Positions 26,177 to 34,856 of a stretch of DNA of 64,000 nucleotides are shown in pieces (the first letter of the stretch is position 1; each line of letters starts with the position of its first letter). Where the stretch lies: positions 186,001 through 250,000 of the forward strand of contig JAEUUA010000013.1 in NCBI GenBank assembly GCA_016787755.1. The letters run 5' to 3'. The notes beneath the pieces were generated by a model. It was not told the origin of the DNA. It searched no databases and saw nothing but the letters and a program-made list of their open reading frames with translations. The DNA is from Cyclobacteriaceae bacterium. Its GTDB lineage: Bacteria > Bacteroidota > Bacteroidia > Cytophagales > Cyclobacteriaceae. The position numbers and the translations under genes are program-made.

Positions 26177-27343
26177 ATGGTTTCATCAACAAATCAAATC
26201 AAGGAAAAACAAGAAAAGTCATTCCTGTATCAGGCCATACAAGAGGCGTTAAATCAGGGGTTTCCTTTTTCACTTTGGAAAACTCCCGATCAACATGAAA
26301 AGCATCTCATTATCTGTCAACGAGGATTAACGTATGTGGACGAAGTTACCCTGGAAGAATCAACTTCCGGTTTTGTCTTTGCTCCTTTTCTTCCCGAACA
26401 AAAAAAAATAATTTTCCCGGCAGATGTATTGTATCGTTTTGAAAATGGCGTTCTTAAGGAGGCAACAAACCACGATGATTCTAATTTCAATCAATCTCAA
26501 TTTCAAAATCTTCTTCCATTTAATATTCGGGAATCAGAAAATATAAATACGGTTGATTTTAAAGATTTGGTAGCGCTAAGTGTAAAACAAATTGAAGCAG
26601 ATGAATTCGAGAAAATCGTTCCTTCGCGAGTAAAAGACATCTCCATTGATAATAAATTTGATTTATTGAATGCCTTCGAACTGCTATGTGAAAAACATCC
26701 AAACGCATTAGTATCACTCGTGTCATCCTTGGAGACCGGAACCTGGATGGGAGCAACACCCGAGTTGTTGGTTAGTGTTACCGGAAACAAATTCAAAACT
26801 GTCGCTCTGGCAGGTACATTACCGTACTCGCCCGACTTAAATTTAAAATCAGTAGCCTGGACACAAAAGGAAATTGAAGAGCAAGCGCTAGTTTGCCGAT
26901 ACATTATCAACTGCTTTAAAAAAATACGCTTGCGGGAATATGAGGAACATGGCCCAAAAACTATTGTTGCAGGAAATGTAATGCACTTGAAAACTGATTA
27001 TGAGGTTGATATGCAGGCAACAAATTTTCCGCAACTTGGGTCGGTTATGCTAAAGCTCCTTCATCCTACCTCCGCTGTGTGCGGAATGCCGTTAGAAAGC
27101 ACACTTTCATTTTTGAAAAAGAACGAAGGCTACGACCGTCAGTTTTACAGCGGATATCTGGGACCCGTTAACATTAAAAAAGAAAGTCATGTGTTCGTCA
27201 ATCTTCGGTGCATGCAACTTTTTTCTGAAAAAATTAGATTGTATGCAGGTGCAGGTATAACAGCCGATTCCGTGGCAGAGATGGAGTGGCGTGAAACTGA
27301 AATGAAGATGTCCAATCTTCAAAAAATAATTAACCAATATTAA
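26177..27343 (+). CDS. menF: Isochorismate synthase MenF
   Basis: The 388-residue protein is a chorismate-utilising enzyme. The C-terminal domain shows TGTWMGATPELLVSV, KTVALAGTLPY, LHPTSAVCGMP, EGYDRQFYSGYLGPV and YAGAGITADSVAEMEWRETE. These contain the Mg-binding glutamates and the GAGI loop typical of isochorismate and anthranilate synthases. Its position between menI and menD identifies the isochorismate form, which commits chorismate to menaquinone. The N-terminal 130 residues are divergent, as is common in this group. It ends 4 bp before the menD start. Confidence 0.95.
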   Translation: MVSSTNQIKEKQEKSFLYQAIQEALNQGFPFSLWKTPDQHEKHLIICQRGLTYVDEVTLEESTSGFVFAPFLPEQKKIIFPADVLYRFENGVLKEATNHDDSNFNQSQFQNLLPFNIRESENINTVDFKDLVALSVKQIEADEFEKIVPSRVKDISIDNKFDLLNAFELLCEKHPNALVSLVSSLETGTWMGATPELLVSVTGNKFKTVALAGTLPYSPDLNLKSVAWTQKEIEEQALVCRYIINCFKKIRLREYEEHGPKTIVAGNVMHLKTDYEVDMQATNFPQLGSVMLKLLHPTSAVCGMPLESTLSFLKKNEGYDRQFYSGYLGPVNIKKESHVFVNLRCMQLFSEKIRLYAGAGITADSVAEMEWRETEMKMSNLQKIINQY

Positions 27344-27347
27344 GCCC

Positions 27348-29075
27348 TTGCGCCTTCAGCCCATTTATGATATTGCCGAATTATGCGCACGTCATGGCAT
27401 ACGTGAAGCGATTCTTTGCCCGGGATCTCGCTGCGCTCCGCTTACCCTGGCATTTTCAAGACACCAAGAAATTAGGTGCAGAACCATTAGTGATGAACGA
27501 AGTGCAGCTTTCATTGCATTGGGCATCGCACAGCAAACCAACATGCCGGTTGCATTGATTTGTACCTCGGGCTCAGCTGCTTACAATTTTGCACCCGCCA
27601 TCGCGGAAGCTTCTTTACAAGAAATTTCGTTACTCATCCTTACAGCTGATCGACCCAGAGAATGGATTGACCAATGGGATGGACAAACGATTCGGCAAAA
27701 CAATATCTATGGAAATCATGTAAAAAAATCGTTCGATCTACCCGAAGATTGTTCGCATCCAGATTCAGTGTGGTACATTAACCGGGTAACAAATGAAGCA
27801 CTTATCCTGACTCAGGAATTTCCCAAAGGCCCAGTTCATATTAACATTCCGCTTCGAGAGCCGCTTTATCCATCGGCAAACGAAAAAATAATCTTCACTA
27901 AAAATATTAGGAGCATTGGGGTTAATCAGCCTAAACTGGTCTTATCCGAATCTGATAAGAATTCATTAATCAAAATCTTATCACGTTCGACCAACGTACT
28001 GCTTATTGCCGGACAACAGGATTTTGATCAAGAACTTGCCAAAGCAGTTAATGAATTTTGTAAAGTAAATCAGGCTGTTCTTGTTGGTGATGTAATTTCA
28101 AACTATCATGCACTTCCTGATACTATTCGGTATGCAGATGTCTTTCTGTCAGCGTGCAGCGAAGCTATAAAGAAGGCGCTGAAACCAGATTTGGTAATCA
28201 CGTTTGGTAAATCCGTGATTTCTAAAAATCTAAAACAATTTTTGCGCTCATTTTCACCCGCTCAACATTGGCATATTCAACCCACTGGAATTTCGGCTGA
28301 TACCTTTCAATCACTCACTCAAATTATTCATTGCGATCCACTATCTGTGTTTAAAAGTTTGAGCGATTCGATTACGATTGATAAATCCCAACTGATAAAA
28401 AAGGAAAAATACACCCAGCGCTGGAAGAAAGAGGAACAACGTACTCAACTTTCTAGTTCAAGATATTTTTCTGAGTCTTCATTCAATGAACTTTCGATTC
28501 TCAAAGAAATCATTTCCTCTCTACCCAAGAGATGCAATTTACACGTTGCCAACAGCATGTCGGTTCGATATGCTAACCTGATTGGGTTAACCGAAAAAAA
28601 TAAGGGAGTGCAGGTGTATTCGAATCGTGGCGCAAGCGGGATCGATGGCTGCACAAGTACTGCGGTGGGTCATGCACTGAGTAGCGATGTGCCTAATATT
28701 TTAATTACAGGAGATCTTGCCTTCTTTTATGATCGCAATGCATTCTGGCATAACTATTCAATCCCCAACCTTAATATAGTAGTGGTTAATAATGGTGGTG
28801 GAATTATTTTTAATTTGATTGATGGCCCGGATCAACTGGAAGAAAAAGATCAATACTTTATTACCGAACAAAAACTTTCAGCGGTTCATCTCGCCAACGA
28901 GTTTGGATTTCACTACCAAAGAATAGAAACACCTAAAAAGTTAAAACCATCACTTAAAGATTTTTTTGGCGTAGGCCAGAAAACTAACATCGTAGAAATT
29001 ATTAGTGATCAGGAATCCGGAAAAAAAGCGTTTAATAAATTCAAAGAGCAAATAAAAAAAGGTTATGAATCTTAA
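27348..29075 (+). CDS. menD: 2-succinyl-5-enolpyruvyl-6-hydroxy-3-cyclohexene-1-carboxylate synthase MenD
   Basis: The 575-residue thiamine-diphosphate enzyme joins isochorismate and 2-oxoglutarate. The N-terminal pyrimidine-binding domain starts [24 protein letters not shown] and carries the catalytic-type glutamate region ([12 protein letters not shown]). The C-terminal PP domain has [19 protein letters not shown] and [17 protein letters not shown]. The start appears to be TTG at 27348: it places the N-terminus exactly where the family begins, and upstream in the same frame a stop is reached at 27303 with no ATG between. The 3' end overlaps menB by 11 nt, so translation is probably coupled. 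Confidence 0.96.
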   Translation: MRLQPIYDIAELCARHGIREAILCPGSRCAPLTLAFSRHQEIRCRTISDERSAAFIALGIAQQTNMPVALICTSGSAAYNFAPAIAEASLQEISLLILTADRPREWIDQWDGQTIRQNNIYGNHVKKSFDLPEDCSHPDSVWYINRVTNEALILTQEFPKGPVHINIPLREPLYPSANEKIIFTKNIRSIGVNQPKLVLSESDKNSLIKILSRSTNVLLIAGQQDFDQELAKAVNEFCKVNQAVLVGDVISNYHALPDTIRYADVFLSACSEAIKKALKPDLVITFGKSVISKNLKQFLRSFSPAQHWHIQPTGISADTFQSLTQIIHCDPLSVFKSLSDSITIDKSQLIKKEKYTQRWKKEEQRTQLSSSRYFSESSFNELSILKEIISSLPKRCNLHVANSMSVRYANLIGLTEKNKGVQVYSNRGASGIDGCTSTAVGHALSSDVPNILITGDLAFFYDRNAFWHNYSIPNLNIVVVNNGGGIIFNLIDGPDQLEEKDQYFITEQKLSAVHLANEFGFHYQRIETPKKLKPSLKDFFGVGQKTNIVEIISDQESGKKAFNKFKEQIKKGYES

Positions 29076-29889
29076 CTACAATTGGAAACCCGTAAAAGAG
29101 TATAAAGAAATTCTGTTTCATAAGTATGAAGGAATTGCGCGCATTAGCATCAACCGTCCACACGTTCATAATGCCTTTACACCACTCACCATTCAGGAAA
29201 TTCTTGACGCGATGAATATGTGTCGAGAGGATAGCGAGGTTGGTGTGATTGTACTAACCGGTGAAGGGGGTAAGGCATTTTGCAGTGGGGGTGATCAAAG
29301 TGTACGCGGCCATGGTGGTTATGTGGGAACAGACACCGTGCCCAGGTTAAATGTACTTGACCTACAAAAATTAATTCGGTCAATTTCTAAACCTGTAATT
29401 GCCGCAGTAGCTGGCTGGGCCATTGGGGGCGGGCATGTATTACATGTGGTGTGTGATTTAACCATTGCTGCCGAGAATGCCCGTTTCGGGCAAACCGGTC
29501 CTATTGTTGGAAGTTTTGATGGTGGATTTGGCGCTTCCTACCTGGCTCGAATTGTAGGACAGAAAAAGGCACGCGAAATTTGGTTTCTTTGCGATCAATA
29601 TGATGCCAACGAAGCATTGGATATGGGCTTGGTAAATAAAGTTGTTCCGATTGAAAAATTGGAAGAAACCTATGTTGAATGGGCAAAGAAGATTTTGAAG
29701 AAGAGTCCGCTTGCTATACGCATGCTGAAATGTTCATTCAATGCGGAGTTAGATGGCCAGGCCGGAATTCAGGAATTGGCTGGCAATGCAACTTTGTTGT
29801 ATTACTTGAGTGACGAAGCGAAAGAAGGCAAGAACGCATTTTTAGAAAAACGCGAACCCGATTTTTCTAAGTTCCCAAAGTTCCCTTGA
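29065..29889 (+). CDS. menB: 1,4-dihydroxy-2-naphthoyl-CoA synthase MenB
   Basis: The 274-residue crotonase-fold enzyme cyclises o-succinylbenzoyl-CoA. Diagnostic features are [19 protein letters not shown] (the MenB-specific GDQ and flexible loop), the oxyanion-hole segment [42 protein letters not shown], and the [19 protein letters not shown] block. The length is normal for MenB. Its ATG lies 11 nt inside the end of menD, and menE follows after 4 bp. Confidence 0.97.
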   Translation: MNLNYNWKPVKEYKEILFHKYEGIARISINRPHVHNAFTPLTIQEILDAMNMCREDSEVGVIVLTGEGGKAFCSGGDQSVRGHGGYVGTDTVPRLNVLDLQKLIRSISKPVIAAVAGWAIGGGHVLHVVCDLTIAAENARFGQTGPIVGSFDGGFGASYLARIVGQKKAREIWFLCDQYDANEALDMGLVNKVVPIEKLEETYVEWAKKILKKSPLAIRMLKCSFNAELDGQAGIQELAGNATLLYYLSDEAKEGKNAFLEKREPDFSKFPKFP

Positions 29890-29893
29890 TTTC

Positions 29894-30976
29894 ATGGAAG
29901 CCTTGATTAGTCTTAACGGAAAGCAATATTCCTTATCGGATATAAAGTCAGGGTTGGCAAAAGACAGTACTTCATCACAGGAAAATTCAGTTTTCCAATT
30001 CTGCCATACTTGGTTGAATGGGAAAAATAGTTATGTCCTTCAAACTTCAGGTACAACTGGAGCGCCTAAAAAAATCTCTGTAACAAGAGATCAGCTGTGT
30101 GCAAGCGCAAAACTTACAGCCGATTATCTCGGGTTAAAAAAAGGACTTAACGCGCTACTGTGTTTAGACATAAATTACATTGCGGGCGTAATGATGTTGG
30201 TTCGTTCACTGGAATCAGGAATGAACATGTATGTAACCGATCCTGCTGCCAATCCATTTGATAAAATTTCTTCGACCACTCAGATTGACTTCACTGCACT
30301 TGTCCCCTATCAGGTTCAAGCTATTCTAAAATCTAAAAGCAAACACCGATTGCATGAGGGTATTTTTTTAATTGGTGGCGCACCTGTACCAAAAAAAACA
30401 TTCGAAGAACTTCAATCCTACTCGGGAAAATTCTATGCGACCTATGGCATGACGGAAACGCTTTCGCACATTGCCTTGCAACGATTAAATGGAGAAAATC
30501 CAGCAAACTTTTTTCAAGTACTTTCAGGCATTTCTGTACACGTAGATGAAAGAGGATGTTTGATTATCAATGCTCCACATATAAATCCAAACCTCATTGT
30601 CACCAATGATTTGGTGGAACTGATCGGCTACGATAAATTTATCTGGTTGGGTCGTGCTGATACCATAATCAATAGTGGTGGAATAAAGATCATTCCTGAA
30701 AAAATGGAAGCTGTTATAGAATTAATTTTTAATGAGTTGACATTGGAGAATCGCTTCTTCATTGCCGGCTTTTCCAATGCGGAATTAGGTCAGGCTGTTA
30801 CTTTAGTCATTGAAGGGAAATTATCAATAACTCAGGAACAACGATTAGCTGAACGGTTAAAGCAAAAACTGAATCGATATGAGGTGCCAAAGTCTATTCG
30901 GTACACTCCTGCATTTGTAGAAACCGATACCAAGAAGATAAATAAAACAAAGACGTTAGAAACCATTCAAAATTAA
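29894..30976 (+). CDS. menE: o-Succinylbenzoate-CoA ligase MenE (short form)
   Basis: The 360-residue adenylate-forming enzyme has the P-loop-like motif LQTSGTTGAPKKISV (about residues 50-64), the ATYGMTETLSHIAL block, a hinge region near WLGRADTIINSGGIKI and the C-terminal catalytic lysine in TKKINKTKTLE. It activates o-succinylbenzoate with CoA before MenB. At 360 residues it is clearly shorter than the roughly 480-residue enzymes of Bacillus and E. coli; the N-terminal subdomain is trimmed, a form I associate with Bacteroidota. It is the last rightward men gene here. Confidence 0.93.
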   Translation: MEALISLNGKQYSLSDIKSGLAKDSTSSQENSVFQFCHTWLNGKNSYVLQTSGTTGAPKKISVTRDQLCASAKLTADYLGLKKGLNALLCLDINYIAGVMMLVRSLESGMNMYVTDPAANPFDKISSTTQIDFTALVPYQVQAILKSKSKHRLHEGIFLIGGAPVPKKTFEELQSYSGKFYATYGMTETLSHIALQRLNGENPANFFQVLSGISVHVDERGCLIINAPHINPNLIVTNDLVELIGYDKFIWLGRADTIINSGGIKIIPEKMEAVIELIFNELTLENRFFIAGFSNAELGQAVTLVIEGKLSITQEQRLAERLKQKLNRYEVPKSIRYTPAFVETDTKKINKTKTLETIQN

Positions 30977-30989
30977 ACACCCCGCCCGC

Positions 30990-31010
30990 CTCTTCCAGTT
31001 GCAGGAAGAG
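30990..31010. terminator. Hairpin between convergent menE and XRE-S24 genes
   Basis: CTCTTCC (30990-30996) and GGAAGAG (31004-31010) form a perfect 7-bp stem around a 7-nt loop in the 60-bp gap between convergent genes. There is no strong T-run on either side, so its role as a terminator is uncertain. Confidence 0.35.
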
Positions 31011-31036
31011 ATCGGGTAAAGGCCAAACCGCTAAGT

Positions 31037-31816
31037 TTATTTCTTTGATTTCAATTGCAAGATCTCTTTTTGAAGATCAAGCACAACGCCAGCTAATTGC
31101 TCAACAGATACATCTGATTTTTCATCCACATCAGGAAACTGAACACTGATGTAAGCTTTGGCCGACCACACCTCCAACACATCAGAGCCACTTAGTTGAA
31201 AAGGTGCATAATGACGATTGTCAGATACCAGGAAAAGATTTCCATTTTCTTCGAGGTAGTTAAATACCCGTTTGTACACCACGCCCTCGCGCTCCGTTAC
31301 CAACACATACGTCTTTCCACTTTTAATATTTTTTAGGTCATCGACATACTCGCCAACAATAATACTTCCCGGCATCAATGGAAGCATTGAATCACCGCTG
31401 ATCTCAAAAGCACGATAGGTACCTTGCTTCAGGTTGGGTAAATTAAAATGAGGCAACTCTTTAACATATTCTGCATCAGCAAATCCATTGAGATAACCGG
31501 CTGCGGCCTTTTGTGGAACAAATTCAATATTTTGTTTATCGTTTGAATCCACGGTTACCACAACTACTTCTTTGCCCCGCGTATAATGGAGTGTAGAACC
31601 CGGTGTCTCGCTGGAAAAGTCAACACCTATCAATTGATCCACAGAAATAGAAAATACTTCGGCCATCTTTTGAAGCAACTCCAAACGTGGCTCGGCTCTT
31701 CCCTCTTCATAAGCTCCAACCAATGACCGCTTAATGCCAAGTTGTTGGGCAAATTGGTCTTGCGTAAATGACAATCGCTTACGCAGAATTCGGATGTTTT
31801 CGTTTAGTTTAACCAT
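31037..31816 (-). CDS. XRE-family regulator with S24 (LexA-like) peptidase domain
   Basis: The 259-residue protein joins an XRE helix-turn-helix (about residues 7-62: LSFTQDQFAQQLGIKRSLVGAYEEGR) to a C-terminal S24 domain (about 100-225). The serine-lysine dyad is visible as Ser143 in ISGDSMLPLMPG and Lys182 in VVYKRVF. An Ala-Gly pair (Ala106-Gly107 in QKAAAGYL) sits where LexA/CI-type proteins self-cleave. It may therefore be a damage- or stress-inactivated repressor, although many Bacteroidota carry chromosomal copies of unknown target. It lies 2 bp after the 86-residue gene and between the two arms of the menaquinone cluster. Repeated TTAGCTAA palindromes upstream of the small gene are candidate operators. 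Confidence 0.92.
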   Translation of the reverse strand: MVKLNENIRILRKRLSFTQDQFAQQLGIKRSLVGAYEEGRAEPRLELLQKMAEVFSISVDQLIGVDFSSETPGSTLHYTRGKEVVVVTVDSNDKQNIEFVPQKAAAGYLNGFADAEYVKELPHFNLPNLKQGTYRAFEISGDSMLPLMPGSIIVGEYVDDLKNIKSGKTYVLVTEREGVVYKRVFNYLEENGNLFLVSDNRHYAPFQLSGSDVLEVWSAKAYISVQFPDVDEKSDVSVEQLAGVVLDLQKEILQLKSKK

Positions 31817-31818
31817 TG

Positions 31819-32079
31819 CTATTTTTTAAATATTAAGATCTTACCAGAATTGATGGTTCGGTTTCCTAATGAAAAAAGATTGCGCTGAAAATAGCGCTCT
31901 GAATTACTCATGGCCTCCAGGTGGCGGTTGATTTTATTCAAAATTTCTGAAACGGAAGTTCTGGGTTCAGCCAGCAAATAGCCATAATACCCTGCAGTGG
32001 TGTCACCCGTACTAAAATCTATTTGAAACCGGCCTGAATCGAGCTTTTTACTCTTAATCCTTAGTTTAGAACTTTCCAT
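31819..32079 (-). CDS. Small conserved-looking protein upstream of XRE-S24 regulator
   Basis: The 86-residue basic protein has no signal peptide or membrane segment. Visible features are a beta-rich N-terminal half (KLRIKSKKLDSGRFQIDFS, TTAGYYGYLLAEPRTSV), a central amphipathic helix (SEILNKINRHLEAMSN) and a short basic end. I do not recognise the family. It ends 2 bp before the regulator gene and shares its upstream region, so the two probably form one unit, with the small protein as a possible co-regulator. The start overlaps a TTAGCTAA palindrome, which would allow direct repression. Confidence 0.65.
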   Translation of the reverse strand: MESSKLRIKSKKLDSGRFQIDFSTGDTTAGYYGYLLAEPRTSVSEILNKINRHLEAMSNSERYFQRNLFSLGNRTINSGKILIFKK

Positions 32080-32099
32080 TAGCTAATAATTTTAGCTAA
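32079..32099. promoter_or_regulatory. Repeated TTAGCTAA palindromes at the small-gene/XRE start
   Basis: The 8-bp palindrome TTAGCTAA occurs at 32079-32086 and 32092-32099, 13 bp apart. A variant, TTAGTTAA, is at 32144-32151 at the end of menC. The first copy touches the start codon of the 86-residue gene. Two TTGACATT words also occur on the minus strand further upstream. This looks like an autoregulatory operator for the XRE-S24 protein. Confidence 0.45.
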
Positions 32100-32147
32100 A
32101 TAAGAAATAATCATCCAGAATGTCAAAAAATAAACTAAAATACTTAG

Positions 32148-33245
32148 TTAAATGTCAATTGTACCCCATTCAAGGCCTTTTTTAGATTGAAGCATGCCTT
32201 TCCTTACAGCAAGCGGGGAGTACACGTTATCAATATAGATCATTCCCGTTCCCAACCCTTGCGGGGTCTTAACCTGATATTGAGCTACAAATTGGGCAAT
32301 TGCGTTAAGCCCAATGTTACTTTCGAGTGCCGATGTAATCCACCAACCAATTCCCAGGCTTTCACTGATGCGAATCCATTCGGCACAGGATTGAAGACCG
32401 CCATGCAAGGTGGGTTTCAAAATTATATGCTGTGGTTTAATAGACTCAAGCAATTGCTGCTTTGCAGATTGGGTGCTAACTCCAATCAACTCTTCATCCA
32501 ACGCAATGGGTATGGGCGATTGTTGGCATAATTCAATTAACTCTTCTTGTCCGGGTTTAATAGGTTGCTCAATAGAATGAATGTTAAAGCGAGCCAATTC
32601 TTTTAATTTATATAAAGCCTCGTCTGCTTTAAATGCGCCATTGGCATCAAGCCGTATGATTATCTTATCCCGAAAGTATTTTCTGCGAATGTATTGAAGT
32701 ACATCGCACTCCTTTTCAAAATCATGACTTCCCACTTTTAATTTTAGGCACGTAAAGCCATCGCGGATTTTAATTTCAATTTGCTGAAGCATGAAATCGA
32801 GGCCACCCATCCAGATCAACCCATTAATTGGAATCGGTTCGCCTTCAAGAAATTGATTCTTAAAAATGATCTTTTCCCCGCCTTGTGCCCAATCGAGTAA
32901 GGCCGTCTCCAATGCAAACAAGAACGATGGATACTGTACTATTTTTTCGGAGCCATATAGTTGGTTAATAAAATCACCTACTGAATTCAATTCCGCTTGA
33001 GGTTCTGTAATTGAAGTACTATTAAAATGTACAATTAACTCTTCAAGGTTTGTTTCTAGTTCCATATTATGCTCTGGGTTCAATCCCGGCAATGGACCAC
33101 ATTCACCAATACCAACCACCTCAGGCTTATTATCGTCCCATATTTTTACAAACCAGGAGGTCTTATCTTTCATGGTTCCGCGTGAGGTACGGGCATTGAA
33201 TGAAAATTGAAAAATCCGTTTATGTATACTTGCTTTAAGAGACAT
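32148..33245 (-). CDS. menC: o-Succinylbenzoate synthase MenC
   Basis: The 365-residue enolase-superfamily enzyme dehydrates SHCHC to o-succinylbenzoate, the step between MenD/MenH and MenE. Key blocks are GIGECGPLPGLN near the N-terminus, TCLKLKVG with the KxK catalytic lysine (about 160), metal ligands in IIRLDANGAF, SIEQPIKPG and IALDEELIG, and the second lysine in HIILKPTLHGG (about 265). It is transcribed opposite to menF-menE, after the intervening regulator pair. The first ATG gives a normal family length. Confidence 0.94.
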   Translation of the reverse strand: MSLKASIHKRIFQFSFNARTSRGTMKDKTSWFVKIWDDNKPEVVGIGECGPLPGLNPEHNMELETNLEELIVHFNSTSITEPQAELNSVGDFINQLYGSEKIVQYPSFLFALETALLDWAQGGEKIIFKNQFLEGEPIPINGLIWMGGLDFMLQQIEIKIRDGFTCLKLKVGSHDFEKECDVLQYIRRKYFRDKIIIRLDANGAFKADEALYKLKELARFNIHSIEQPIKPGQEELIELCQQSPIPIALDEELIGVSTQSAKQQLLESIKPQHIILKPTLHGGLQSCAEWIRISESLGIGWWITSALESNIGLNAIAQFVAQYQVKTPQGLGTGMIYIDNVYSPLAVRKGMLQSKKGLEWGTIDI

Positions 33246-33255
33246 GATTTAAAAT

Positions 33256-33373
33256 TGCCACGAATGCACGAATATAAATTAATGATCGCGAGTAACACAG
33301 GTTTTTGTTCTTTTACAACAGATACGCGATTAAGTTAAATTAACCGCAAAGTTCGCGAAGGTGCGCAAAGAAG
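33256..33373. repeat. Intergenic repeat fragments between menC and queA
   Basis: The 226-bp gap between divergent menC and queA carries GCCACGAATGCACGAAT from about 33256, and ACCGCAAAGTTCGCGAAGG then TGCGCAAAGAAG at 33343-33373. The second block shares its CCGCAAAG and GCGCAAAG words with the elements near 53059-53110 and 55369-55466. These are internally periodic non-coding words of a dispersed repeat class. The rest of the gap is A/T rich with only the queA -7 element recognised. Confidence 0.5.
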
Positions 33374-33459
33374 TCATGCATAAAATTGGATCAACCAAAT
33401 CATCTCAGCGAAACTCTCCGACCTCTGCAGTTTAAAAGCCAACTGATTACTGCATTTCG

Positions 33460-33467
33460 TATTTTCG
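33460..33467 (+). promoter_or_regulatory. Predicted -7 element just before queA
   Basis: TATTTTCG resembles the TAnnTTTG box, with C for the last T. It ends 4 bp before the GTG used as the queA start. If used, transcription would begin at or within a few bases of the start codon, giving a leaderless or nearly leaderless message. Confidence 0.35.
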
Positions 33468-33471
33468 CGAT

Positions 33472-34668
33472 GTGATTGAAAAAATTCTAATTAAAGATTT
33501 TACGTATGAGTTGCCTGCCGAGCGCATAGCCCTGCATGCACTTGCCAACCGTGATCAATCCCGCTTATTGGTTTATAGAAACGGAAACATTGAGCATGAT
33601 CGCTTTACGAATCTTACAAACTTCCTGCCCTCCAACAGCACACTATTCTTTAACGACACCAAAGTAATTCCTGCCCGGCTTATCTTTCAAAAAGAAACGG
33701 GTGCCCGCATTGAGCTCTTTCTGCTAAATCCTGTAGCACCAACCACCCTGGTTCAATTAGCTATGGAAACTAAAGGCATGGTTCAATGGCAATGCGCCAT
33801 TGGTAATTTAAAACGCTGGCCGGATTGGTTAATTCTAACGATGAACTTGGCTGGTGTAACATTAAATGCAATTTTAATTGATCGCGAGCAGCGCATCGTT
33901 GAATTTTCCTGGCACCCTGAATCTAAAACCTTTGCCGAGGTCATCACGCGTGTTGGTTCAATCCCATTGCCACCTTATCTGAACAGAAAGGTGGAACCAT
34001 CCGATAGTAATTCATATCAAACTGTATACTCAACCCATGAAGGGGCGGTAGCTGCACCCACTGCCGGACTTCATTTTACCAAAACAATTTTAGAGCAACT
34101 TAAAACCAACGGACACGCCACTCAGTTTCTCACCCTCCACGTAAGTGCAGGCACGTTTCAACCTGTAAAAGTTGAAAATGCAACCGACCACATCATGCAT
34201 CGTGAGCAAGTGGTGATCACCAAAGAAAATCTGGAATCGATGCTTTCGGCTAAGACCGTGGTGGCAGTGGGTACTACCTCATTGCGCACGCTTGAAAGTT
34301 TGTATTGGTATGGGGTCAAATTAATGGAGCATCCAAATTCGGAATTCAGCATCACACAACACGATGCCTACACGTTGCCAGCGCACCATACAAAAGAAGA
34401 AGCGCTTACCCAGGTTTTAAAAAAACTAAAAAAGGATTCTATGAATCACCTAATGGGAGAAACTGCTATTTACATCATGCCTGGCTATGCCTTCCGAATG
34501 ACTGATGTGCTGATAACAAACTTTCACCAGCCCGCTTCAACCTTACTATTGCTGATCGCTGCTTTTGTTGGCCCCGACTGGAAAATGATTTATCAACAAG
34601 CTCTTGAACATGGGTATCGGTTCTTAAGCTATGGTGATAGCTCCCTTCTTTTTGGTAAAAAAGAGTAG
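33472..34668 (+). CDS. queA: tRNA preQ1(34) S-adenosylmethionine ribosyltransferase-isomerase QueA
   Basis: The 398-residue enzyme makes epoxyqueuosine in tRNA by transferring ribose from SAM to preQ1. Family blocks are TLFFNDTKVIPARLIFQKETGARIE near the N-terminus, YQTVYSTHEGAVAAPTAGLHFT in the centre, HVSAGTFQPVKVE, and the end ITNFHQPASTLLLLIAAFVG. The start is taken as GTG at 33472, since an ATG at 33470 is out of frame and the next in-frame Met lies far inside the conserved domain; only 12 residues precede the LPAERIA block, as expected. It is divergent from menC and probably monocistronic. Confidence 0.94.
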   Translation: MIEKILIKDFTYELPAERIALHALANRDQSRLLVYRNGNIEHDRFTNLTNFLPSNSTLFFNDTKVIPARLIFQKETGARIELFLLNPVAPTTLVQLAMETKGMVQWQCAIGNLKRWPDWLILTMNLAGVTLNAILIDREQRIVEFSWHPESKTFAEVITRVGSIPLPPYLNRKVEPSDSNSYQTVYSTHEGAVAAPTAGLHFTKTILEQLKTNGHATQFLTLHVSAGTFQPVKVENATDHIMHREQVVITKENLESMLSAKTVVAVGTTSLRTLESLYWYGVKLMEHPNSEFSITQHDAYTLPAHHTKEEALTQVLKKLKKDSMNHLMGETAIYIMPGYAFRMTDVLITNFHQPASTLLLLIAAFVGPDWKMIYQQALEHGYRFLSYGDSSLLFGKKE

Positions 34669-34767
34669 GCCTCCTTGCTTACCAAAACGCCAACCAAATA
34701 ATTAACAATGTTGATTTTATCGTTGGGATGATAATGAAATCAGGGGAGCATAATCACAACTCGCACA

Positions 34768-34791
34768 TTATCAGTTGATAACTATTGATAA
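34768..34791. promoter_or_regulatory. TTATCA/TGATAA palindrome upstream of the TIR-STAND operon
   Basis: TTATCAGTTGATAA (34768-34781) is a perfect 14-bp inverted repeat. A third half-site, TTGATAA, follows at 34785-34791. They lie about 70-90 bp before the first ATG of the six-gene run, in a 188-bp gap with no other clear signal. A short palindrome, AGGTTAAAACCT (34841-34852), covers the expected ribosome-binding site of 34857. A dimeric regulator could bind the first; none is identified. Confidence 0.4.
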
Positions 34792-34856
34792 AATGAACTC
34801 TTAATTGAATAGGAATTTTCGATGAAATGTTTAAAATTTAAGGTTAAAACCTAACT

